Source: Austropuccinia psidii (lineage: Eukaryota; Basidiomycota; Pucciniomycetes; Pucciniales; Sphaerophragmiaceae). Taken from it: a DNA stretch of 64,000 nucleotides. The stretch is taken from NCBI GenBank assembly GCA_023105745.1, contig JALGQZ010000001.1:64684937-64748936 (forward strand), in the 5' to 3' direction. Under the pieces are notes generated by a model. That model saw nothing but the letters and a program-made list of their open reading frames with translations, did not search any database and was not told where the DNA came from. Numbering within the stretch: the stretch's first letter is position 1; each line of letters opens with the position of its first letter. Positions 24,151 through 33,249 of the stretch are shown here, one piece after another. The translations under genes were made by a program, and so were the position numbers.

Positions 24151-24290
24151 TGAAAATTCCTAATTCTTCTCAAATCTTCCCAAAACTTCCTAAATCTTCT
24201 TCAAACTTCTTAAAACTTCCTAAAACTTCTTAAAACTTCTTAAAACTTCTTAAAACTTCATAAAACTTCTTAAAACTTCCAGCAATTTCG
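24151..24290. repeat. 10-bp tandem repeat, about 13 units
   Basis: An exact 10-bp period with consensus TAAAACTTCT runs for about 13 units; early units are more degenerate (TAATTCTTCT, CAAATCTTCC) and later ones nearly identical. It lies beside the tRNA-like sequence on its 3' side when read on the minus strand. Confidence 0.85.
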
Positions 24291-24321
24291 GTTTCCCCAA
24301 ATTCCCAACTTTTAGAATGCT

Positions 24322-24396
24322 GCCACTATGGCTTGAACCCATGACATTTCCAGATCTCAGCTTCAGAGATCCTCCTTACAACTCTGCCAGTTGGCC
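24322..24396 (-). ncRNA. tRNA-like sequence (possible SINE head or tRNA pseudogene)
   Basis: Read on the minus strand, 75 nt show an A-box-like TGGCAGAGTTGT (24389-24378) and a good B box GGGTTCAAGCC (24340-24330). A GGCCA...TGGC end pairing and an ATCTC/GAGAT stem with a 7-nt loop sit where the anticodon arm belongs. The T stem is imperfect and loop position 33 is not T, so a working tRNA is unlikely. It lies inside the LTR-like insert, which is longer than its relative at 33250, so a SINE-type insertion is a reasonable reading. No flanking duplication could be fixed. Confidence 0.45.
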
Positions 24397-25081
24397 TTTT
24401 CTGACATTCTCAAAATAGTGACCCCATTCACATGTCCCATTCCTTTTCTCTTCAAAAATATTTTTCAAACTTACTAGCCTTGCATAATTTCCTTAAAAGA
24501 GGAGCACTATGCAAGACTAATAGATGAAGACAAAATGAAAAAACTAATACATACCATATCCCTTCCAACATCCAGTTCCACTCTTCATTTCTGCAGCTTC
24601 AATGAGAAATTTGGGGTTTACATTAACAGAAAAGTTGACGTAATATGGCCTTTCCAATTCAGCAATAAATTATTTCAGTCTTCAAAAATTAATCATTTAA
24701 TTATCTAAAGTAACTCAATGATGCTTATCCCCTCTTTGGGTGGTTCATAACAGCAAAAAAAACATGAAATTTCCCAAAATTGATACTTCAAAAGTGTTTT
24801 GTTCCACACCTTGAATCTTCTATGTCCCCTATGATGCCTACAACTCTGCTCTTTATTAATTGGCATCCTCATTGTGACTCTGATTATATTAATCACCCAA
24901 TTGCTTATATTTAAGCATATTTAAAAAAAATATATATTAAAAAAGATTATTTACAGAGAAAATTGAAAAATGTCTTTGATTTGGGTACTGTCCATCACAA
25001 TTATGTGTTGGATAGTGCAGTGGGGTGACACTGGAAGAGCAAACCTGTGGTCAATTTTCCTTAATGAATATATCATTTGTG

Positions 25082-25822
25082 TTATTCCATGTTTATTATA
25101 CTGTTACTTTTCCTCAAAGGTGATTTCATACTATTGATATCCTCTTTTATATAAATAATTACCATAAAAATAAAAAATTTATTCAGCTGAACTGTCATGG
25201 TATACCACAGTACATAAGCTGCATTATCAGGAGTATTGGATAATGCCGACCTGCTAAGTCCATCAGCATTTTTGTGAATGTTTCCTGCTTTGTGGACTAT
25301 AGTCATGTTTCCTCTATATTCTTGAATGGCTATTTGCCATCTCAACATATGTCTGTTGAGAGTTTTAATGTTAAGATGTGATTTTACTGCATTACAGTCA
25401 GTTATCACTCCAAAAACACTGCCATCAAGATAATAGTGTAATTTCTCAAGTTCCCATACCAAACATAAGCACTCCATTTGGCTTGCACCATATCTGGCTT
25501 ATTTTGGTTTGATTTGCCTTGAGATGTAACAAACTGGTCCTTCTGTAGGTTTGTCATCAATAATTTGGACTTGATGTAGGGCTGCCCCTAATCCATCCCC
25601 ACATGAATCAATGTACAATTTAAAGGGAATTTTCCAGTCAGGCATGAGGAGTAAAGGTGCTTCTGTAAGAGCTCTCCTTATCTTCTCATAAGCTTTAATT
25701 CTCTCCTGTGTCATTTCAAATACAGTCTGTTGATCACAGATTCTATAAAGTGACTTGGCTAGAATTGCAAAGTCTTTCAAGTGTTGCTTATAATAACTGG
25801 CAAACCCAAGAAAAGACATCAT
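25082..25822 (-). pseudogene. Gypsy-1 RNase H segment
   Basis: Two minus-strand frames in the same phase, 25822-25499 and 25477-25210 (the frame then runs on into the inserted LTR to 25082), form the RT connection and RNase H. The first contains [13 protein letters not shown] and [19 protein letters not shown] (first catalytic Asp) and ends in an in-frame TAA after SRQIKPK. The second contains [20 protein letters not shown] and [14 protein letters not shown], then [24 protein letters not shown] and NADGLSR. The join with the RT frame is shifted at an A run near 25820. RNase H would degrade the RNA strand during reverse transcription. Confidence 0.88.
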
Positions 25823-27126
25823 TTTTTTTTATTCTGGGGTATTGGCTTAAGTAACACTGCTGCTACTTTGTTTTTGTCAATACCCAAGCTTAAACCAGAA
25901 ACAATATGTCCTAATGCTTTGAGTTCTTCAAAACCAAAATTGCATTTCTTAAGTGAAATCTTCATTTTCACTTCTGCCACTTTTTGAAGTACTCTTGCAA
26001 GTCTTTCAAGGTGCAAAGACCATGAATCAGAACATATGATAAAATCATCAATATAAATGATAAGCCATCCTTCAGACAACTCTGTGGGAAAGATGGTGTT
26101 CATCATTCTTTGATAATGGGATGGAGCATTTTTAATGCCAAATGGCATCCTAAGATACTCATAAATACCACAGTGAGTGATAATTCTAAGTAATTTCTTA
26201 GCTTTAGACGTCAAAACATTCTGATGGAAGCCTTTAAATGCATCCATTGATGCTATATACTTGGCTTTAGACAATTGAGTCAAGGTCTCTTGAATTCTAG
26301 GGATTGGATACCTATCTGGAACTGTGTAGGTATTCAATGCTCTGAAATCTCCAACCATTCTTGACTTGTCATTATGCCAGGCAATAATAACAGGTGTTGT
26401 CACTTCTACTTCCTGATTATGGCCTACCTTTCTTAGTACACCAAGTTGGATTAACTCTTGGATATGTTTTTCCAAGGCTTCTATAGCTCTGCGACTGGCT
26501 GGATAAGCTGGTCTTCTAAGTACTGGAGGATATGGCCTGTCAATATTAAGAGTAATATCAAATTCATGTCCCCTTATAGCACCTAATGGTTCGTTATCAG
26601 AGGCAAATGCATTATTGTATGTGTATAACACATTAATAAGTTCATTCCTCATTTTTGGTGAAAATGATGGATTAATTGGTGCTTCAACAAGCTTATTAGA
26701 CACAAATTCATCTTTATAAGTATCTTTGACAGAAGATACTACAGATATTTGTTTTGGCATATTGGGAAAAGCAAATTTTTGTCTTTTGTTATCTCCAATT
26801 GTGAAATATCTGTCTTTATGGTTATTTATGTCAATACCATAAATATTCAAGTAATCATTTCCAAGAATGATGTGTTGAGATGTGCAATTATCCATTACCA
26901 CAATCTCAGTTTTCATCCTTACACTGCCTGCTGGGTGTGGAAATCCAATATTAGTGTCTAATATACCGAAGGGGTACATATTGTTACTGGCACTACTAAA
27001 TTGCACACCTTCTATTGGTAATAGATGGTTTTTACATTCAGGAAGTATAATTTGGAGATAATCTTTTCCCACACAAGTGCAAAATGCCCCTGTATCCAAA
27101 TTTACTTTGGCTTCAATATCACTCAT
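25819..27126 (-). CDS. Gypsy-1 protease and reverse transcriptase
   Basis: An open frame of 435 codons. Protease: DTGA at residues 11-14, with the second motif HIILGNDYL at 85-93. Reverse transcriptase from about residue 195: [25 protein letters not shown], the first catalytic Asp at 295 (ASMDAFKGF), MPFGIKNAP at 328-336, and the YIDD box at 358-361. Both catalytic centres look complete. The frame is the same as the gag knuckle frame, separated from it only by a TAG at 27127-27129, so gag, protease and RT were probably one polyprotein. The frame ends at an A run that shifts into RNase H. Tyr-Ile-Asp-Asp is the usual Gypsy variant. Confidence 0.93.
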   Translation of the reverse strand: MSDIEAKVNLDTGAFCTCVGKDYLQIILPECKNHLLPIEGVQFSSASNNMYPFGILDTNIGFPHPAGSVRMKTEIVVMDNCTSQHIILGNDYLNIYGIDINNHKDRYFTIGDNKRQKFAFPNMPKQISVVSSVKDTYKDEFVSNKLVEAPINPSFSPKMRNELINVLYTYNNAFASDNEPLGAIRGHEFDITLNIDRPYPPVLRRPAYPASRRAIEALEKHIQELIQLGVLRKVGHNQEVEVTTPVIIAWHNDKSRMVGDFRALNTYTVPDRYPIPRIQETLTQLSKAKYIASMDAFKGFHQNVLTSKAKKLLRIITHCGIYEYLRMPFGIKNAPSHYQRMMNTIFPTELSEGWLIIYIDDFIICSDSWSLHLERLARVLQKVAEVKMKISLKKCNFGFEELKALGHIVSGLSLGIDKNKVAAVLLKPIPQNKKK

Positions 27127-29309
27127 CTAAACTGATGTGATACAGGATGCTCCAGCAGTGTAACCTTTTTCTCTAGCAGGTTTTGTTTTACACATTCTGG
27201 CATCTTGGATATTTATCAGGTTGCAGCAATCCTCACTGTACTGTGGCAAGTGGGTATGGACTTCTGTGACCTCAAAGAAAGCTGTGATGGTTTCAATGGG
27301 ATAGTCCTCCACTGGTGTATCCTCAGAGACTGCAGAATCTTGGTCAGACTCCTCTTTCTCTTCAGTACCCTGAATTCCTTCAATGACTTGAGCTTCATTG
27401 ATTTTTGTCTTTTTGGTGCAAGTGTTTGCTAAATGTGACGTACTTCCACATTTATGACACTTCAAGATAGGTCTTTCTGGTCTTTGATCCTCTCTGGGAA
27501 TCTTTGGGACCATCTTGGATTCTATAGGGATTATAGTCAAAGTTTTACCAATTCTTTTTCTGGTAATGATATCTTCCATTGCATTAATGTAGTCTTCTTA
27601 TGAACAGGGTTCTACACATCTGCTTTTGATAGCATGTTCCAGTTCTCCTCCACACTTTCTTAATATCTTCATATTAATCATAGTGTCAGACATATCTGGG
27701 TGTAAAGCAGATAATCTATCTTTTTGCTTGAAGAACCAAGTAAGTGGTTTATCTTTCTCTGAGTTAAAAATGGCACTTTCAAAAGCATTTTCCATTTTAA
27801 ACCTCCAAGAATTGTTGGCCCATTTGGTAATCACTTCAGATTTCCACCAAGACCAATCATGTTTTCCATGATCCATCCTCATTTTGTAATACCATTTCTT
27901 TGCAGTTCTGCTAAACAGAGAGTGTAGTTTCCCCACTATGATTTCATCAGGTATATTAAAGTCTTCCTGTAACATATCAATAGTCCTGATGAACTCAATA
28001 TGGTTGTATTCTCCTTCACCAGAGAATGTTGGCCATTCTTCTAATTTGGGAATATCTTTAACAGAGACAACATTTTCTCCTAAAAGTGGGGTAAAACTTC
28101 CTTTAACAGAATGTTTTTCTTCAGTCAAAGGTGTAGAATGTCTTGGCATATGTGGTTCATAATTTTTATGAATTTGTTCTACATTTGCAATGATTTCATT
28201 CTTTAACTTCTGCCTTTCACTGTCACTTTTTGCTAGATGTGTAGCAAACTGATTTGTATTTTCAACTATCTTTAAGACATGGTCTTGTAGAGTTTTAATT
28301 TTATCATTCATTTTAAAAATAGAAAGATCTTCCATTTCATCATTCTGAATCTGACATGTACTCTCAATTCTGCTACAAGCATTGATAATTGAATCAATTT
28401 TGACATTTGTCAATTCATACCATTCAGTACATTTCTTATCATGTTTTTTCAATTCATTAATTTCTAATGCTATTTTAGTTAACTTTGAATCAAGTTTACC
28501 AATTTCTACATTAATAACTCTTTGTACATGATCTATTTGTGTGGAAAAGTCCTGTTTATCCTTTCCTGCTCCTAGTCTGTGAATTCCATGAGAGTTCTGG
28601 TCATGTTGAACACACTGTCCATGTCTGAAGGCTCCAATTTGAGGATCCTGTACCCCTGTGGGTAAGGTCTGTGCCAATTGGCTTTGGCTTTGCCCTTGCC
28701 TTGATGGTTCTTGGGACCTTTCTGCTTCTTCTGAGGTCCTTTGGGCTTGTCTTTGGACACTTCTGGAGCTGGTTTGGAGCTGGTAGACGCCACTGGGGCC
28801 TCTGTCTCCAAAGCTGGATTCATTTCCAGTTCCTTCTTCTGGTCTATGGATAAAAGACTTTGGTTCTTCAACCAATTCTTTATCTTTTTGAACTTGTCTT
28901 TGCAAGACAGGGGGCTCCATTCTCCTAAGAGTTCTATGGTCTTCTCCTGACCCAGAAAGCTCTTGATGTGTAAGTAGGAGTTCATGGCCCCCTGCCAAAG
29001 GCTTGGGCATATTTCCCACTCCTCTTGTTTGACTGCTCTGAGCCAATTTTTGTACTGGCATTGATATATTTCTATTGCTGCCACTTGAAAATGGTTCAGC
29101 CCTGGAAATATTGTCATGAATCAGTTCAGGCTGAGAATTCAGGTCAAAATCTGTGGGTACAGACCTTGGGAATGGGGGGCAAATCTGGCATCCTCCAAAT
29201 GTGTCTTTCTTGTGGAAGGCTTGGCACTGCTGGATTTGGTCTTGCCTCCTCTTTGTCCAAATCCATCTGGTTGGACTGAATAGTTTCTTCCATTTCTGGT
29301 ATGCACCAT
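27127..29309 (-). pseudogene. Gypsy-1 gag (broken)
   Basis: Sense start is the ATG at 29309 (VHTRNGRNYSVQP), identical to the start of the Gypsy-2 gag. A frameshift near 29150-29200 moves into the 487-codon frame 29061-27598. That frame holds a Gln/Ser-rich region, a coiled-coil-like Lys/Glu/Ile stretch around 28150-28500, and the capsid-like part (PTFSGEGEYNHIEFIRTIDML, KWYYKMRMDHGKHDW). A TAA at 27598 interrupts where Gypsy-2 has a sense codon. The rest (27579-27127) carries the CCHC knuckle CHKCGSTSHLANTC (residues 41-54), which binds RNA, followed by an acidic linker. Gag forms the particle that packages element RNA in the cytoplasm. Confidence 0.9.
28572..29117 (-). CDS. Overlapping alternative frame inside gag (181 codons)
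   Basis: In a second frame of the same strand an ATG-started reading frame stays open for 181 codons across the gag N-terminal region, while the main gag frame is open too. Its product has a balanced, protein-like composition (SYLHIKSFLGQEKTIELLG, SPLSCKDKFKKIKNWLKNQS) and a Lys/Pro/Gln-rich C-terminus. I recall very similar sequences among predicted A. psidii proteins, which would mean this frame is often picked as a gene; I cannot verify this. In Gypsy-2 the equivalent frame has stops upstream and is open only over 52478-52687. It may be a true overlapping gene or a by-product of gag composition. Confidence 0.4.
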   Translation of the reverse strand: MTIFPGLNHFQVAAIEIYQCQYKNWLRAVKQEEWEICPSLWQGAMNSYLHIKSFLGQEKTIELLGEWSPLSCKDKFKKIKNWLKNQSLLSIDQKKELEMNPALETEAPVASTSSKPAPEVSKDKPKGPQKKQKGPKNHQGKGKAKANWHRPYPQGYRILKLEPSDMDSVFNMTRTLMEFTD

Positions 29310-29878
29310 TTTCACGTCAATTTAAAGATAAAAGGTGAAAATATAAGATAATATACACACCTTTTGGTGGTAATTTAGTCTTTTCTGAGTTAAATAAGGT
29401 GCCTCTTTTAGCAATTTGCACCTCAATACCGTCTTCAGATTCTGGACTAGTGATTCATCTTTTACTGAGTCTGTTGCCAGCTGCACAGTATTTGATCAAA
29501 GACACCAGAGACAAAAAAATTATCAAAGAGAAAAAATTATTTTTTATACTTTTTAAAATAATTTTAAAGATTTTTTATAAGTTTTGTATTTTTTAATATT
29601 AAAAAAATTATTCTTTTTAAATAAAAAAATTGAAATTTAAGATTTTGGATGAAAATTGATTGGGAGTAACTCAAAGAATAATTTTATATGTTTTTGGATG
29701 TGAAAAAGCCATGTGTAAAAACAGTATAAAATTAAACCAAATTCCTCAATGAAAAAGATTTCCAAAACAATTTCAAAAATAAGAATTATTTTAACTTCAA
29801 AATGAAAGAAAAAATTATTAAATTAATATATTTTAGAACTTAAAAATATATTAATTAAGGGTATAAGGTTCAAAAAAC
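29310..29878 (-). other. Gypsy-1 leader (5' untranslated region)
   Basis: AT-rich leader between the inner primer-site copy and the gag ATG. It corresponds to 51537-52095 in Gypsy-2, with shared blocks near TTAATxAATATATTTTTAAG and the segment just before the ATG. It probably includes packaging signals, none of which I can point to. Confidence 0.7.
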
Positions 29879-30005
29879 ATGGCCAGGCCCCCAAATGTAA
29901 GATTTGGTAGGTATGGTGGTTTTTTAGAACACAAAAATGAAGGCAAGAATATGATTAAAGCCAAGTCTATGGATAAAATCATGGCCAGGCCCCCAAATGT
30001 AAGAT
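29879..30005 (-). promoter_or_regulatory. Gypsy-1 primer binding site, duplicated with LTR edge
   Basis: In sense, the LTR ends CTTACA and is followed by TTTGGGGGCCTGGCCAT, a TGG-starting candidate primer binding site. The 25-bp block of LTR edge plus this site occurs twice: next to the LTR (29981-30005) and again 102 bp further in (29879-29903). Gypsy-2 has a single copy at 51514-51536, so the 102-bp unit was added in Gypsy-1. The matching tRNA could not be named from the sequence alone. Confidence 0.75.
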
Positions 30006-31919
30006 GTGACTATGAAGCTGATGATAATATCACCATTAATCAACAGTACTTTGTCTGTTCTTATGAAATATAATAGTAAAATATTATTATAACCACAATT
30101 AAATAATTAAAGAATTATTTCTTTCACATGTTAAACAATACTAGTGATTTTAACAGTGAGCAGTAATTGTCTACAAGAATCAATTACAAGAAGATTTTAA
30201 TAATAAAACTTCTCTTATTAAAATAATAAAATTATTTTAATATATAATTATCTTTTGCAAGAATAACTATAAGATGATTCTTGAAGAAAACTAATTTAAG
30301 AGAAAAACTTTAAGAATTAAAAATAAATCACTCACTAATATTCCAAAGAGCTTATTGAAAGATAAGATAGAGAGATTTGACGTAGAATTATGGAATTTAA
30401 GGATCAAAAATGAATTTATAACACTATTACAACAATATATAGTTGTATTCTATGATTTCAAGTCTTTCTGATGTATTCTGAAAGATTTAAAACACTTAAG
30501 AATAGCTATAGCTAATACTTACTTGTTGGTAATAATGATTTAAAATGATAATAATATGATTCTGTGGAAAAAACAGCAAGAGGAGGCCTCTTTTAAGTCA
30601 ACAACAGCTCACAGAGGCGTGCCATGCAGCAAACGGAAAAACCAGTGGGTGAGAAAACAATAAACCTTTTTGGATTATTGATTGCATCATCAGTTGTCAC
30701 GTAAGATTATCATAATTACTTAATTGATGCTTTTACATGACTACCAACCCCAATATGGTTAAGAATAAAAGGAGTAACATCTGTAAATCTTCTTTTATTC
30801 AAAAATAATCATTGATTTCTCAAAATTATCAATGTTATTGGCAATTTCATCACAGGTTGTAATTACTGTGAATTTTTGAAGATTCAGTGTTTCACATAGA
30901 ATAGTCAAAAATGGACTGTAAGCAAAACCTTTAATCTTACTAGTAACACAATAATGATTTTTGGTTTTACCATAGATAATACAGCTTTCTATTAGTCCTG
31001 AAGGTTTCAGAAAGATTAATTGAGAATTGTATTTTTAATGAATTTTTGAAGTTTTTACCTCATTTCTACATAGAATTGCAAATATCAGTGTTTCACTGGT
31101 TGCTATGAGGTAAATCAATGGATACAAGTTCAAAAAAGGTTTTAATTACTCTTTTGAGGTTTATCCATGGATAATAATTAAGAATTTACATGGTTACAGG
31201 AGTCTAAGTAGCTCTTTACCTACTTGGCGTGTCAAAATAGCAGGTTATTTGCTATTTTCTTAAGATTTACAGTAGTTGTAACATGATAACTAAGTTCCCA
31301 AAGGGTTTTAGTTTACCAATTAGGCCAAGATCAGCCATGGATCCAAGCTTTGGAGCTGTCCACACCTCTGAGAACTCAGAAGTTGGGTACCCTTGCTCTC
31401 TTTGATGTCTTTTGTCCCCCTTGCCTATTTTTCACATCAAAATAGAATTTTAAGGTTCAAGTGAGATATCCACTATGTGTGTACCAAAAGTCCATGTAAG
31501 AATACCATGATATCAAGCGCTCAAAACATGCATAACACTATTCTTAGTGTATATGTAACATGGGATTTCTCACATTCCCATTATTTTGGCATGAAATTAA
31601 GAAAAACAAAAATTGTCACGGATCTTTTATGTGGTATTGATGATGTGGTATTGAAGTATTTTGCATTTTACCACCTCAAAGAGTTAATTTGAGCTTATTC
31701 ACTCTATGGAGCTACCCTAGGTGAAATTTTGTGTAGAAACCAAATCTGGCTTTAAATCCATGGATTTACTTACTCAATAAAAAGATATTCATCTTTTCTG
31801 AAATCAAAAATGATGAATTTTGGATATATGCATGACTTATGAGTTATGCATAATTAAAAATTTATTTTTAAGGTAATTGGGGCCTATTTGGGTATGTAAA
31901 ATATACCTCAAGGCTCACA
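29998..31919 (-). repeat. Gypsy-1 5' LTR
   Basis: 1922 bp, TGTAAGATGTG to CTCACA on the plus strand, matching 18916-20836. In minus-strand sense it is the promoter-bearing 5' LTR. The CATAT duplication follows at 31920. Confidence 0.93.
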
Positions 31920-31924
31920 CATAT

Positions 31925-33238
31925 TTACTTGTTGGTATTGATGATAAAACTAAATGATTAGATCATATCTGAAAAAACAGCAATAGTGAGATTATTTTAG
32001 ATCTAGAAAAGCTCAGAGAGACATAATATGCAGAAAGTTGAGGAAAAAGTTAGCAAGGAATACATTATCTTAATTGGTTTAATGATTACATCATTTATAG
32101 TAATGTAAGATTATCATAAATAAATAATTAACTCATTTTACATTACTAGAAACCCATTCATGGTTAAGAAATAAAGAAGTATAAAATGTTACTCTTCTTT
32201 TATTTAAAAATAATTGTATTTTGTCAATGGTATAAATTTTATCATAAATTTCATCACAGATTTTATTTTCTGTGAATATTTCAAGATTCAACATTTCAAA
32301 TTCAATCATCAAGATGCACTGTAATGAAGAATTTTGATTTGAATCCTTAAGTAATAATTCTTTTTTGTGGGGTTTTTTCCTTTCTCATTTGGATCTAAAA
32401 GCTTAGAAGGATTCATTAATAATTGTATTTTTGTTGAATTTTTGAAGTTTTACCTCATTTTAAATGTGATATAGGCAAATAGCATGGAGACACCTTGTTG
32501 CCAAAAGATAATCTCATAGATACTAGTCCCAAAAGAGTTTTTAATAATCTCTTTGGGCTCATCACTGGAATTTTTTTTTAGAATGGGCTTGATTACAGGA
32601 GTTGGAGTTGCTCATTACCTCCTTGTCAGGTCAAAATGGAAATTTATTTGATATTTTCTCATGATTTAATGGGATATTTACTTGGGAAAAAGGCTCCCAA
32701 AAGAATTCAATAGACCATTTGGGCCATTATCAGTGATAGACCCAATTTTTGGAGCTGGATATGCCTCAGAGGCCTCAGAAGCTGGGTGCCCTGGATCTCT
32801 TTGATGTCTTTTGTACCCCTTGGCTATTTTCACATCAAAAATATCAATTCAGGCTCAAATACTGATATTCACTATTGGTGGAACAGATGTTTATGTAAGA
32901 ATCCAGTAAATTTAAGCGTCACAAACATTAAAAACACTATTATGAGTGTATATGTAACATGGGATTTCTCATAATACCATCATTTTGGCCTGAAAATGCA
33001 AAAAAATTTAGCTGCTTCACACTATGGAATTACCCTAGGTAAATTTTTGTGTAGAAGTCAAATCTGGCCTCAATTTCATGGATTAATGTCCTCACAAAAA
33101 ATTTATTCATATTTTAATATATCAAAAAATACTGGATTTTGGATATATGTATGACTTATGGGTTATGTATAATACAGACGTTATTATAACCTTAATTCAA
33201 GCCTATTTGGGTATGTAAAATATAGTTCAAGGATAATA
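31925..33238 (-). repeat. Gypsy-4 3' LTR, right part
   Basis: Continues the LTR cut at 18915. It starts TTACTTGTTGG and aligns with the inner and right part of the Gypsy-1 LTR (for example GATTTAGGCCxATTATCAGxxAT and CTATTTGGGTATGTAAAATATA), ending AAGGATAATA in place of GGCTGACA. It is more diverged than the Gypsy-1 LTRs are from each other, so Gypsy-4 is older. Confidence 0.85.
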
Positions 33239-33249
33239 TTCCCTCCCAC

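Larger units (their letters stand above)
22575..25209. mobile_element. 2.6-kb LTR-like insertion (family B/C) in Gypsy-1 pol
   Basis: The insert interrupts Gypsy-1 between RNase H and integrase. Its ends are TGTGGGAACTCC and GGTATACCACA, flanked by GTAC at 22571-22574 and 25210-25213 (4-bp duplication, or 5 bp with one change). The uninterrupted Gypsy-2 sequence at 56820-56870 shows the site before insertion. The first ~110 bp match the LTR at 33250 (GGATxAAAATxAGG, AGTACCTGGA, AGTTTTGAATTGCT), and the block at 23800-23860 with a GGGCCCTCCAT motif matches 34130-34165. It holds no coding frame, so it is best read as a long solo LTR, enlarged by the tRNA-like and tandem-repeat segment at 24151-24396. 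Orientation of its parent element is unknown. Confidence 0.75.
18916..31919 (-). mobile_element. Gypsy-1, full-length Ty3/Gypsy chromovirus-like element
   Basis: Two LTRs of 1921 and 1922 bp with TG...CA ends (18916-20836 and 29998-31919) enclose a minus-strand gag-pol. A perfect 5-bp target-site duplication CATAT flanks it (18911-18915 and 31920-31924). The target is the LTR of the related Gypsy-4. Without the 2.6-kb insertion in pol the element is about 10.4 kb. Order in sense is LTR, primer binding site (duplicated), gag, protease, RT, RNase H, [insert], integrase with chromodomain-like tail, polypurine tract, LTR. The perfect duplication and similar LTRs suggest it is among the younger insertions, yet gag, RNase H and integrase carry frameshifts or stops, so it is not autonomous. 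Confidence 0.95.

Noticed and set aside
27127..27129. Programmed stop-codon readthrough between gag and protease in Gypsy-1
   Set aside because: A single in-frame TAG separates them, but Gypsy-2 differs at several bases here and does not keep a TAG, and other stops in the element are clearly decay.
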